NCBI GenBank assembly: GCA_964649825.1 | Contig: CAZYQW010000032.1 | Span: forward strand, 1-64,000 | Source of the DNA: CAZYQW01 sp964649825 | GTDB lineage: Bacteria > Planctomycetota > B15-G4 > JADJEK01 | Length of the DNA stretch: 64,000 nt | Direction: 5' to 3' | Shown: positions 17,012 through 25,095 of the stretch, in pieces | Position numbering within the stretch: the stretch's first letter is position 1 | How the letters are laid out: the number at the start of each line of letters is the position of its first letter | Notes under the pieces: generated by a model | Seen by the model: the letters and a program-made list of their open reading frames with translations, nothing else | What the model was told of the DNA's origin: nothing | Databases searched by the model: none | Translations under genes and position numbers: made by a program

Positions 17012-17970
17012 CGCACCTCGCCGTCCGGGTGCTTTCGGTAGGCGAACTTCGCGATCGTCGCGAGCGTCTCGAGCTGCTTCTTCTCCGACTTCTCCCGCTT
17101 GTCCAGCGCGCGCAGCAGGTCGAGGTACTCTGCCTGTCCGGGCGGCGAGAGACCGCGCTCGCGCACGCCGCGGCGGTCGTCGACGAGGAGCTCGGCCGCC
17201 CGCTCGAGAACCGTCGTCTTCATCTTCGCGAAGTGCGCGGCGCCGCGCTTCACGAGATGCTCGATCAGCTTGGCGTCGTCGTCCGGGAGCCCGAGCTGCA
17301 GCACGAGGCAGCGGCGCAGGAACGCGTCCGGCAGCGCGCGCTCCTCGTTCGTCGTGACCACCACGAGCGGATCGGTCATGGCCACGATCGGGTCGGCGCG
17401 GTCAGGGACGGGAAACGAGCCGTTGCCGAGCGCCTCGAGCAGCCCGTTCGGCACGTCGACGTCCGCCTTGTCGATCTCGTCGAGGAGGAGGACGACACCG
17501 TTCTTCGAATCGCACTCGGGATGCGGCGGCGCCGGCTCCCGCCCGAGCTTGTACTTCTTCGCCTCGTCCCAATCGAACGCCCAGAAGAGCGGCCCGGGCC
17601 GCAGGAACTTCGCGTGGTCGAGCAGCTCGTGGACGCTCGCGTCGCCCGCCCGCAGCGCCCCGAGCACCTGCGCCTGCGCCAGCCGCTCGACCGTGTCGAC
17701 GGTGTAGAGGAGGTCGCGCGCCTCGGTCCGCGCATCGATCACCTTCGCGACGAACGCACGTCGCATCGCGACGGCCGCCGCCCGCGCGAGCTGACTCTTG
17801 CCCGTGCCCGGCTCGCCGCGCAGCAACAGCGGCCGCCCCGCCGCGATCGCCGTGTTGACGGCGTGGACGTGGTCCGCCTCGAAGACGTGGACCTGGCGGT
17901 GGAGCCCGCCGCAGGCGGGGAGTTCTTCGACGTCGCCGGCGGCGCGGTCGAGGTACGGAGAATGGGTCAA
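17008..17970 (-). CDS. MoxR-type AAA+ ATPase
   Basis: About 320 residues. Walker A GEPGTGKS is at 52-59, Walker B VVLLLDEID at 159-167, sensor 1 TTNE at 206-209, and arginine-finger candidates are the RR at 219-220; the layout is that of the MoxR branch. It sits between the TIR gene (three bases after its stop) and the tandem FGE gene (ATGA overlap), so the three products are made together. In related systems MoxR proteins pair with sensor or vWA/FGE proteins as NTP-dependent switches; here it would couple recognition by the FGE domains to the TIR effector. That role is inferred from the operon. Confidence 0.9.
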   Translation of the reverse strand: MTHSPYLDRAAGDVEELPACGGLHRQVHVFEADHVHAVNTAIAAGRPLLLRGEPGTGKSQLARAAAVAMRRAFVAKVIDARTEARDLLYTVDTVERLAQAQVLGALRAGDASVHELLDHAKFLRPGPLFWAFDWDEAKKYKLGREPAPPHPECDSKNGVVLLLDEIDKADVDVPNGLLEALGNGSFPVPDRADPIVAMTDPLVVVTTNEERALPDAFLRRCLVLQLGLPDDDAKLIEHLVKRGAAHFAKMKTTVLERAAELLVDDRRGVRERGLSPPGQAEYLDLLRALDKREKSEKKQLETLATIAKFAYRKHPDGEVR

Positions 17971-17973
17971 GGG

Positions 17974-19239
17974 TCACTCCACGTCGTCGATGAGTTGCTT
18001 CAGAAGGTCGGCGACCCGATGGTCGTCCACCGACGAAGTGCCGCAAAGCTCGAGGATCGTCAGATCCTTGAGACGCGTTCGGATCGCGCTGATCTGCTCG
18101 AGGCAGTAGGATCGCGTCTTCTCGTCCATCGCTCCCGATTCGAAAACGATGTACCACGGTCGATCGGTGTCTGTGCGGTTCGCGATCGCCGCATTGATCT
18201 TGTCGAGGTTGGTTTCGCCCCCGAGCCCGATGGACTTGGCCAGGTGTTCGGTCACGTGATCGGCCAGGTTGTCGATTCCGGACTCGACGCCGCGGAACGT
18301 CAAGTTCCACGGGCTCCTGTCGTAGCGCAGGTTGCCGTAATTCGTCTCACCAACGGGGAGTTTCCCGGGCAGCGCACGGAGGGATGCGTCTTTCCCATGA
18401 GCAGCGGCGAGAAAGCCCTCCGCTACAGTCTCGGACGGGGTCGGAAGGGCGACCATCAGGTGTCCCCGCGCAATATGTTGCCGCAGTTCGTCCACCCCGG
18501 CCTCGTCGCACTGGGTCGGGAGGAGCATCAACGCGATCGCCCTCAGGTTGCGACAACAGCGAACGATGTCTTCGCTCATGCTCGGGAGTCCGTTACGCAC
18601 CTTGACCAGCGCGATCAGGCTTTCACGCAGCGACTGCCCGAGCAGGCTCTCTACGACCATCCGACAACGCTGGTCCCGGTTCGCCGCCTCGTACTTTGGC
18701 TCCCGGCGATCGAACGCGGTCCAGATCGCATCGTAGAGGTTGCTTGACATAACCAAGCCGATGAGACGCTGCCTGACCCGTTCGAGCGCAGCGGCACGCT
18801 CGGGTGTACTCTCTTCGCCCTTTGGAGACGCACCTTTCGCACGCTGGGCCACGAGCTTCTTCACGGCTGACAGTACGTCGGCTCCGATGTCGCCCTTGCG
18901 GTGCAGCGCGACTGCTGCGCGCAGGTATTGCGGCACGTTCCGCGGGGGTTTCTTCACCACGAAAACCGGCAACACGAACCCCGACGGATGAGGCCAGCGC
19001 GACTCAGCCTGGTCCAACTCGGACAGCGAGTAGTTTCCCGTGGCCACGGAGTGCTGGCTGATCAGGAACACGAATACGTGGCACCGCTCGATCTCCGCAC
19101 TGATGAGCGAGTCGTAGTCGAGTCCCGCGAGCAAGCTCGTACGGTCAAAGAAAGTCGTATATCCCGCGCCGGTCAGCGCGTAGTGAATCCGCTCAGCATC
19201 GGACTTGTCTTCGCTCGCATGGCAGATGAACACGTGCAC
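17974..19239 (-). CDS. TIR-domain effector protein of a MoxR/FGE conflict system
   Basis: About 421 residues. The N-terminal TIR domain (1 to about 130) opens HVFICHASEDK, has the FFDRTSLLAG loop and VFVFLIS strand, and a Glu near residue 74 (SLSELDQAE) at the position expected for the NAD-cleaving glutamate of catalytic TIRs. The remainder (about 150-421) is an alpha/beta region I do not recognise by name, containing MVALPTPSETVAEGFLAA and LRYDRSPWNLTFRG. It may be an adaptor domain typical of multi-component conflict systems. It is the first gene of the operon leading to MoxR, the tandem FGE protein, the truncated DGR accessory gene, the TR and FGE target 1. Codon use looks slightly less GC-extreme than the neighbours, consistent with transfer but not proof. 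Confidence 0.85.
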   Translation of the reverse strand: MHVFICHASEDKSDAERIHYALTGAGYTTFFDRTSLLAGLDYDSLISAEIERCHVFVFLISQHSVATGNYSLSELDQAESRWPHPSGFVLPVFVVKKPPRNVPQYLRAAVALHRKGDIGADVLSAVKKLVAQRAKGASPKGEESTPERAAALERVRQRLIGLVMSSNLYDAIWTAFDRREPKYEAANRDQRCRMVVESLLGQSLRESLIALVKVRNGLPSMSEDIVRCCRNLRAIALMLLPTQCDEAGVDELRQHIARGHLMVALPTPSETVAEGFLAAAHGKDASLRALPGKLPVGETNYGNLRYDRSPWNLTFRGVESGIDNLADHVTEHLAKSIGLGGETNLDKINAAIANRTDTDRPWYIVFESGAMDEKTRSYCLEQISAIRTRLKDLTILELCGTSSVDDHRVADLLKQLIDDVE

Positions 19240-19372
19240 GCGCGGAGCCTACCCCGCCCCGACCCGCGCGATCCAGTCAGGAACCGCCGAACCCCTCCCG
19301 CTCCCGCGTCGAGAACCGTGCCGTGCCCCCCCAACCGGCGGGATCAACCCGTCTTCGGTCGAACGCGGTTCT

Positions 19373-19948
19373 TCACGAAGACGACGCTCGGCGCCGTTCC
19401 CAACGCTCCAGTCGCACGAAGGCGAAGAACGCGATCACGGCGAGCAGCGCCATGTACCACCAAGGGGACAGTCCGCTCGCGGTGGCCCACGTCGCCTTGC
19501 CGAGGTCGCCGACTCCCATCACGTGCGCCTGGACCCACGCGTGCGACTCCGCGTAGAGCGCGGCGCCCACGAGCATCCCGAGCACTCCGGGAATCGCGTG
19601 ACGCGAGCCGTCGCCCATCGCGGCCACGCCCGTGCCGGGACAGTAGCCGAGCACGGCCATCCCGACTCCGAAGATGATGCCGCCGGACGCATTCGCCAGC
19701 AGGTGGGCGGCCTTGACGTGGAGGGTCTCGAGCAGACCGACCTGCACCATTCCGTAGATGCCGACTCCGCCGACGAGGATCGCGGTGAGCATCACCTTTG
19801 CAACCGTGAAGTCCTCGAGGAGGAACTGCTCCACGATCACGCGAAAACGCGTCACGCCTCCTTTCTGCAGCAGGAAGCCGAACACGAAACCGGTCAGAGC
19901 GCCGAGGAGGAGGACCTGGGGAGCCGCGAAGAAATCGGAGTCAAACAT
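19373..19948 (-). CDS. YeeE/YedE-family sulfur transporter, second half protein
   Basis: About 191 residues with five or so membrane helices. The start ATG is preceded by AAAGG. The conserved YeeE motif appears as GYCPGTGVAA, the family's Cys-containing transport motif, and another conserved stretch is GGIIFGVGMAVLGYCPG. The gene overlaps the upstream half-protein gene by eight bases. The pair corresponds to the split form of YeeE/YedE transporters (thiosulfate or other sulfur species in characterised members). Substrate cannot be fixed from sequence. Confidence 0.85.
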   Translation of the reverse strand: MFDSDFFAAPQVLLLGALTGFVFGFLLQKGGVTRFRVIVEQFLLEDFTVAKVMLTAILVGGVGIYGMVQVGLLETLHVKAAHLLANASGGIIFGVGMAVLGYCPGTGVAAMGDGSRHAIPGVLGMLVGAALYAESHAWVQAHVMGVGDLGKATWATASGLSPWWYMALLAVIAFFAFVRLERWERRRASSS

Positions 19949-20495
19949 GGCGACGACCTTTCGTCCCGCCCTTTGTCCCATAGATGAGGAACGCCGTCAC
20001 GATCCCCGACGCGAACATGGACGCGAGGAACGTCCAGGACGAGATCGCGAGCTGGAGCGACCCCGAGATGCCGTGTCCGGACGTGCATCCGCCCGCGAGC
20101 CGGGCGCCGAACAACAGGATCGCTCCGCCCAGGAACGCGCCGGCGTACCGTTTCCCGCGGCTTGGGCCGAAGCGGGCCGCCCACAGATCGGGGACGTGCT
20201 CGCGATGCGACGAGCGCGCCAGCCGCGCGGCGACGAACGAGCCGAAGAACAGCATCACGACGAGCGCCGCCTGCCAATCGAAGGCCGGATCCTTGGCCAG
20301 GTGCTGCGCGAAGTACGGGTTCGCTCGGACGTGGTCGGGCGCGACGACCGCCTCGATGACGCCCGCCGCGCGCACCATGGTGGTCGAGGTGCCGAGCGTC
20401 TCGTCCATGAACAGGAACGTGATCCAGGAGAGAACGCCGATACCCGCCCCGACGAGGTAAGGCGACCAGCGAGGTTTCTCGAGCCATGTCGACAT
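19941..20495 (-). CDS. YeeE/YedE-family sulfur transporter, first half protein
   Basis: About 184 residues. Membrane segments lie at the N-terminus and in the C-terminal half, with a soluble insert about 60-75. The conserved motif RLAGGCTSGHGISG is the first-half counterpart of the Cys motif in the partner. The two genes are translationally coupled by an eight-base overlap. Both conserved cysteines of a full transporter are therefore present, divided between two chains. Confidence 0.85.
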   Translation of the reverse strand: MSTWLEKPRWSPYLVGAGIGVLSWITFLFMDETLGTSTTMVRAAGVIEAVVAPDHVRANPYFAQHLAKDPAFDWQAALVVMLFFGSFVAARLARSSHREHVPDLWAARFGPSRGKRYAGAFLGGAILLFGARLAGGCTSGHGISGSLQLAISSWTFLASMFASGIVTAFLIYGTKGGTKGRRHV

Positions 20496-20820
20496 TGGGC
20501 CTGCGTTTCCGAAATGGGTCGGCCGGACCGGACACGCCGGCGCAAAAGGCGTTCCCGGACGCGATCGGGACGACGGGGGCGACGCATCACCGGGGGCGTC
20601 GGTCCAGTGCGGTCCGAACGAGGCGACATCGTGGAAACGAGCCGGAACGATTCCGCAGTCGCCGCGAAAGGTTCACCACTCGGGCCGCTCACGCGGCCGG
20701 TGGCGGCGCGGGCCCGGGCGGGTTCCCGCTTCTGGGTCGAGCGAGGTATGGAGTTTGCTTTCCGGTCCTGCGGCGCGCGACGAGCGCGAAGGAAACTCGA
20801 AGTACGAGGAGAACCAAACC
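20496..20820. other. Divergent intergenic region, yeeE-like / hsp20
   Basis: About 325 bases separating the divergent transporter operon and the small heat-shock gene. It must hold promoters for both. I see no CIRCE-type inverted repeat and no confident -35/-10 pair. A strong GAGGAGA ribosome site precedes the hsp20 start. Confidence 0.4.
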
Positions 20821-21261
20821 ATGAAACTCATTCCCCGAAACGAACCTCAGTCGATGGCGAAGCTGCAGGACCGCATGAACCGCCTGTTCGAGAACTTCTT
20901 CGACGGAGACCACTGGCCGGTGGCTCGCGAAGGATTCGTCCCGGCCGTGGACGTGGTGGATACCGACGAGAAGCTCGTCGTGAAGGTGGAGCTCCCCGGA
21001 GTGGACCCGAAGGACATCGATGTCTCGGTGCACGACAACGTGCTCACCATCCGGGGTGAAAAGAAGTCCGAGCGCGAGGAGAAGGAGAAGGCGTGGCACC
21101 TGCGGGAGTCGACCTACGGCAGCTTCAGTCGGTCGATGACGCTCCCGCCCTCCGTGAACGCGGACAAGATCGAAGCGACGTGCGCGGCGGGCGTGCTGAC
21201 GTTGTCGCTGCCGAAGTCACCGACGACCAAGCCGCGCCAGATCTCCGTCAAGACGAAGTGA
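20821..21261 (+). CDS. Small heat-shock protein, Hsp20/alpha-crystallin family
   Basis: About 146 residues. The N-terminal arm (1-40) carries MAKLQDRMNRLFENFF, typical of bacterial class A small heat-shock proteins. The alpha-crystallin domain (about 42-135) has VDVVDTDEKLVVKVELPGV, NVLTIRGEK and the AGVLTLSLPK ending that forms the conserved G-x-L motif. A C-terminal RQISVKTK supplies the I-x-V-like extension used in oligomer assembly. It is an ATP-independent holdase in the cytoplasm. It is monocistronic, followed by a hairpin. Confidence 0.95.
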   Translation: MKLIPRNEPQSMAKLQDRMNRLFENFFDGDHWPVAREGFVPAVDVVDTDEKLVVKVELPGVDPKDIDVSVHDNVLTIRGEKKSEREEKEKAWHLRESTYGSFSRSMTLPPSVNADKIEATCAAGVLTLSLPKSPTTKPRQISVKTK

Positions 21262-21276
21262 TCGGTCGGGATCGAA

Positions 21277-21305
21277 CCGGGGCTCCTCGAGGAGGAGAGC
21301 CCCGG
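21277..21305 (+). terminator. Hairpin after hsp20
   Basis: Nine perfect base pairs (CCGGGGCTC / GAGCCCCGG) around an 11-base loop begin 16 bases after the hsp20 stop. There is no T-run after it, so it may be a weak or factor-assisted terminator. Confidence 0.5.
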
Positions 21306-21408
21306 AGGCGACCCCGTTGATCGACTCCCCGGACTTGCTGGATTCCTGGACGCGCGGGGCCGAACCGCTATCCTCGTTCCTGCCCCATTCCTCCAGCCCC
21401 CCGGACGC

Positions 21409-22770
21409 GTGAACCGGAAAGCCCACGCATTCTCGACGCTCCTGCTCCTCGCGGCCCTCTCGACGTGCTCCTCCCGCGACGACGCCACCGGTCCGAACCT
21501 GGTCATCGTGACGCTCGACACGTTTCGCGTCGATCGGGTCGGCACGTTCGGGAACGAGGACGGGCTCACGCCGAACCTCGATCGAATCGCGGAGGAGGCG
21601 ACGCGGTTCCCGCGGGCGCTGACGCCGATCGGGACGACGCATCCGGCGCACGCGAGCCTGTTCACGGGGCTCTATCCGGGCGAGCACGGGGTCCGCTTCA
21701 ACGGCGACGTGCTGGACGACGACGTGACGACGCTGGCCGAGCTGCTCCGCGACGCCGGCTACCGGACCGCGGCGTTCGTCGCGAAGAAGAACATGATCGT
21801 GCGCGGGGGCCTGCAGCAGGGCTTCGACGTGCGCAGCGACGACGCGCCGGACGGCGGTCCGAGGATCCGGCCGGGCGACGCGGTCAACGAGCTGGCGCTC
21901 GACTGGCTCGACGCCGCCGGCGACGGGCCGTTCTTCCTGTGGGTGCATTACTTCGAGACGCACACGCCGCTGCGGAACACGACGTACGCGCGCGAGCGGC
22001 TCGGCCGCTACGACGGTCCGCTCAAGAACGGCGCCCCGACCGAGCTCGTCTACGACCTCGGCACCGACCGGCTCCCTGACACGCCCGCGAACCGTCGCGC
22101 GCTCGCGATGCTCTACGACGGCGAGGTCCTCGAGGCGGATCGCCTCGTCGGCGACGTCTACGCGAAGCTCCGCGCGCTCGGCCGGCTCGACGACACGATC
22201 GTCGTCGTCGCGGCCGACCACGGTGAACTCCTCGGCGAGCACGGCGAGGTCGGACACGGCTTCCACGTGCTCGAGCCGGTGCTGCGGGTGCCGCTGATGA
22301 TCCGCGAACCGAAGCAGACGGAACCGCGCGACGTCGAACGCCGGGTGTCCCTCGTCGACGTCCTCCCCACCCTCGCCGAGCTGCTCGGGCTTCCGCCCCC
22401 GGAGACATCGGGTCGCTCGCTCGTCCGGCTGCTCCGCGGTCACGTCGGGCCCCCCGTCCCCTACTTCGCGAGCGTGCGCGCTCCGAACGTGAAGCGCGGC
22501 GGCGCCGCTCGTGGTCAGGACGTCCAGACGGTCGCCGTCTACCGCGATCGCTTCAAGCTCGTCCTCACGAGCGAGCGCGCCGACCTCTTCGACCTCTCCG
22601 ACGATCCCGGCGAGTTCACGCCATTGACCGGAGAAGCGGCGGCGGCGGTCCGCGAGAAGCTCCTCCCGCTCGCCCTGGAGCACCGCCGGCGCGAGCGACC
22701 GGACGCCTCGCCGATCGCCCTGCCGGCCGACGTCCTCGAGGAGCTGCGCGAGCAGGGGTACATTCGCTGA
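21409..22770 (+). CDS. Sulfatase-fold (alkaline-phosphatase superfamily) protein with Thr at the nucleophile position
   Basis: About 453 residues from a GTG start, with an N-terminal signal ending near STCSS (possible but poor lipobox). Family landmarks: VIVTLDTFRVDR (metal-binding Asp), HPAHASLFTGLYPGEHG, FFLWVHYFETH, and VVAADHGELLGEHG with metal ligands. True sulfatases have C/S-x-P-x-R before ASLxTG; here the equivalent is THPAH, with Thr where the formylglycine precursor should be and His instead of Arg. Formylglycine-dependent sulfatase activity is therefore unlikely. A Thr nucleophile, as in phosphotransferase relatives, is possible. It is monocistronic between hsp20 and a secreted VCBS protein. 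Confidence 0.8.
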   Translation: MNRKAHAFSTLLLLAALSTCSSRDDATGPNLVIVTLDTFRVDRVGTFGNEDGLTPNLDRIAEEATRFPRALTPIGTTHPAHASLFTGLYPGEHGVRFNGDVLDDDVTTLAELLRDAGYRTAAFVAKKNMIVRGGLQQGFDVRSDDAPDGGPRIRPGDAVNELALDWLDAAGDGPFFLWVHYFETHTPLRNTTYARERLGRYDGPLKNGAPTELVYDLGTDRLPDTPANRRALAMLYDGEVLEADRLVGDVYAKLRALGRLDDTIVVVAADHGELLGEHGEVGHGFHVLEPVLRVPLMIREPKQTEPRDVERRVSLVDVLPTLAELLGLPPPETSGRSLVRLLRGHVGPPVPYFASVRAPNVKRGGAARGQDVQTVAVYRDRFKLVLTSERADLFDLSDDPGEFTPLTGEAAAAVREKLLPLALEHRRRERPDASPIALPADVLEELREQGYIR

Positions 22771-22888
22771 CGCCTGTGGCGACCCATCTTACGACTCCTC
22801 CCGCCTGACCCGTTGTCGTGGGTCAGAATCTGGAATAGACTCGCACTGCCGTTCCAAGCCTTCTCCTCTCTCCCAGGTGGAGCTCCCT

Positions 22889-24787
22889 ATGCAGCGTTCT
22901 CTCCCGATCGCCGGGCTGGCGATCCTCTGTTTTTCGACGACGCCGGCCACGGCCCAGCAGTTCACGGTCGACGGGACGGCGCTTCCCGCGCAGAACATCT
23001 GGACCGACGGCGTCGCCTTCTCCGACGTCGACATGGACGGCTTCGTCGACATCCTGTTTGCCAATGGACAGGGTTACGGCTCGGGCGGCGCCCTCCAGCA
23101 GCACCTCTTCATGAACCACTCGGGAGGAGTTCCCGGGAAGTTCTCCGCCGCGCACGGCAACCTGAACGTCGCCAACTTCAACGCGAAGATGGTGATCGCC
23201 GAGGACTTCGACAACGACGGCGACCCCGACCTGATGTACGCGCCCGAGGGCCAGTTCCCGAGCCCCAACCAGACCCCGCGCATGCTGATCAACGACGGCA
23301 CGGGGATGTTCGCCGATCAATCGGCGGCGCGGCTGCCGGCGGCCGGAATGGCCTCGTTCTGCGTCTGCGCCGGTGACACGGACGACGACGGCGACCTCGA
23401 CGTGGTCTTCACCGACGGAGCGACGTTCGGCGGCGTCGCGACGCAGGCGCGCCTGTACCAGAACAACGGCTCCGGCGTGTTCAGCAACGTGACCACGACG
23501 GCCCTCCCGGCCGACACGTACAACGCGCAGGACGTCACGCTCATCGACTGGGACAAGGACTTCGACCTCGACATCGCCCTGTCGGGCAAGGGCGCCACCA
23601 ACAAGCGCGCGCGTCTCTATCTGAACAACGGCGCGGGGGTCTTCAGCATCTCGAACGCGCTCAACGCCCTCGGCAGCGGCGGTACGTACGAGATCGACTC
23701 CGGCGACCTCGACGGCGACGGCGATCCGGACGCGCTCACGCAGTCGATCTCGGGCTCGAGCGAGGGCTGGGGACGCAACGACGGCCCGACGACGACCGTC
23801 CCCGAGTTCACCTTCCCGTCCCCGAACGGCGACGACGACAACGAGATGGCCGGCCTCGACTACGACAACGACGGCGACGTCGACGTCTTCGTCGGCTCGC
23901 TCGGGAACCGCGAGAAGGCGTATCGCAACAACGGCGGTGGATCGTTCACGAACGTGAACTCGATCATCCAGGCGCAGGACGACTCGACCCTCGACTTCGG
24001 GTTCGCGGACCTCGACAACGACGGCGACTACGACATGGTCACCGGTCAGGGCGAGTCGGGGAACTTCACGAACAAGGTCTACAAGAACGCTGGTCCGCGC
24101 GACAGTCAGCCACCGCGGCTCCTGGCGCTGCAGACGGCGCCGCCGCTCGCCGCGCCGCGGACGCCGTTCCACGTCACCCTCCAGGACGCGATCGTCGACG
24201 ACGGCAAGAGCTACCTGACGGTCGAGTACATCTTCGCGACCGACGATGGCGCAAACAGCACGTCGGGCAGCGGAACCGCGCGCCACTCGGGCGGCGGCAC
24301 GTTCCGTGCGCAGGTCGACACGCAGCTCAGCGTCAACTCGATCTCGCTGGCGTGGATCGCGCGCGATCCGGGTGGCAACGCGTCGGCGTTCGGGTCGGTC
24401 TCGGCCGGCGCGCCGAGCGCGTACACCGACCTCGGCAACGGGCTCGAGGGTCAGCGCGGGGTGCCGGTGCTCCTCGGCGTCGGCGCGCTCAAGCCGAGCA
24501 CGCCTGGAATCCTGAAGCTCACGAAGGCGCGAGCGAACTCCCCGGCGTTCCTGCTGGTCGGGACGGCGGCGGGCAACGTTCCGTTCATGGGCGGCGTCCT
24601 GGTCCCGTTCCCGGTGATCCTGCAGGTCAACCTCGCGACGAACGCAGAGGGCGAGATCACGCTGCCGTTCGTCTGGCCGGCCGCCGTCCCCTCCGGCACG
24701 AACGTCTTCCTCCAGACGCTCATCAGCGACGCGGCCGCGGTGCAGGGGTTCGCGTTCTCGAACGGCCTGCAGATGACGTCGCCCTGA
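22889..24787 (+). CDS. Secreted VCBS/FG-GAP-repeat protein
   Basis: About 632 residues. The inner ATG (MQRSLP) is chosen because GGTGGAG lies seven bases before it and it opens a signal peptide ending TATAQ. Seven VCBS/FG-GAP repeats carry calcium loops such as DVDMDG, DFDNDGDPD, DTDDDGDLD and DLDNDGDYD. A beta-rich segment about 400-510 (with SITLAW-like strands and AFGSVSAG) separates them from the shared C-terminal domain (about 525-632), which here opens VGALKPSTPG and ends FSNGLQMTSP. It is probably exported and calcium-stabilised. An intrinsic terminator follows. Confidence 0.85.
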   Translation: MQRSLPIAGLAILCFSTTPATAQQFTVDGTALPAQNIWTDGVAFSDVDMDGFVDILFANGQGYGSGGALQQHLFMNHSGGVPGKFSAAHGNLNVANFNAKMVIAEDFDNDGDPDLMYAPEGQFPSPNQTPRMLINDGTGMFADQSAARLPAAGMASFCVCAGDTDDDGDLDVVFTDGATFGGVATQARLYQNNGSGVFSNVTTTALPADTYNAQDVTLIDWDKDFDLDIALSGKGATNKRARLYLNNGAGVFSISNALNALGSGGTYEIDSGDLDGDGDPDALTQSISGSSEGWGRNDGPTTTVPEFTFPSPNGDDDNEMAGLDYDNDGDVDVFVGSLGNREKAYRNNGGGSFTNVNSIIQAQDDSTLDFGFADLDNDGDYDMVTGQGESGNFTNKVYKNAGPRDSQPPRLLALQTAPPLAAPRTPFHVTLQDAIVDDGKSYLTVEYIFATDDGANSTSGSGTARHSGGGTFRAQVDTQLSVNSISLAWIARDPGGNASAFGSVSAGAPSAYTDLGNGLEGQRGVPVLLGVGALKPSTPGILKLTKARANSPAFLLVGTAAGNVPFMGGVLVPFPVILQVNLATNAEGEITLPFVWPAAVPSGTNVFLQTLISDAAAVQGFAFSNGLQMTSP

Positions 24788-24830
24788 CCCCTTTTCGGCC
24801 TTTCGGCATCACTGTCGAAGTTCCTCGAAG

Positions 24831-24867
24831 CGGCCGCCACTCCTCGCGGAGGGGCGGCCGTCTTTTT
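24831..24867 (+). terminator. Intrinsic terminator after the VCBS protein gene
   Basis: The stem CGGCCGCC/GGCGGCCG, extended inside by CCTC/GAGG pairing, is followed directly by TCTTTTT. It lies 44 bases after the stop codon. This is the clearest rho-independent terminator in the window. Confidence 0.85.
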
Positions 24868-24898
24868 GGGTCGAGCCCCATCCGCCGGTCCGACGGGC

Positions 24899-25063
24899 CG
24901 TAAGGGTTCGCGTAAGAATAACTTCGCATCCACGCGCAGCAATCGCCGCCGAGGGCAAGGCGCGACGACGAAGCGTATTGGTGGATACGCTGAGGAGGAG
25001 CAACGCAGCCATCGGCGGCGAGGGCAAGCGAGATGCGAAGTTATTCTTGCGCGGGCCCTAACG
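24899..25063. repeat. Structured dispersed repeat, copy 1
   Basis: About 165 bases. The outer arms (24910-24930 and 25032-25052) are complementary over 21 bases with one mismatch, extending imperfectly to about 32 bases. The inner arms TCGCCGCCGA/TCGGCGGCGA (24943-24952, 25012-25021) are perfect. The 57-nt core (24954-25010) contains a hairpin GCGTAT-TGGTGG-ATACGC and AGGAGGAGCAACGCAGCC. The core matches copy 2 at 34891-34947 nearly base for base, while the arms are unrelated in sequence but equally self-complementary. It lies between the VCBS gene terminator and the toroid protein gene. It may be a MITE-like mobile element or a conserved structured RNA/DNA. Confidence 0.75.
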
Positions 25064-25095
25064 TGGTGGAGCTCGGACGGACCAGGAGTCGGGTC

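Noticed and set aside
17974..19239. Reverse transcriptase hidden in the DGR operon
   Set aside because: The frames upstream of the FGE gene are a TIR protein and a MoxR ATPase with complete motifs; no RT palm motif occurs in them or elsewhere in the region.
25033..25095. Longer start for the toroid protein beginning MRSYSCAGP
   Set aside because: It begins inside structured repeat copy 1 and would put 21 residues before a normal signal peptide; the ATG at 25096 has AGGAG upstream.
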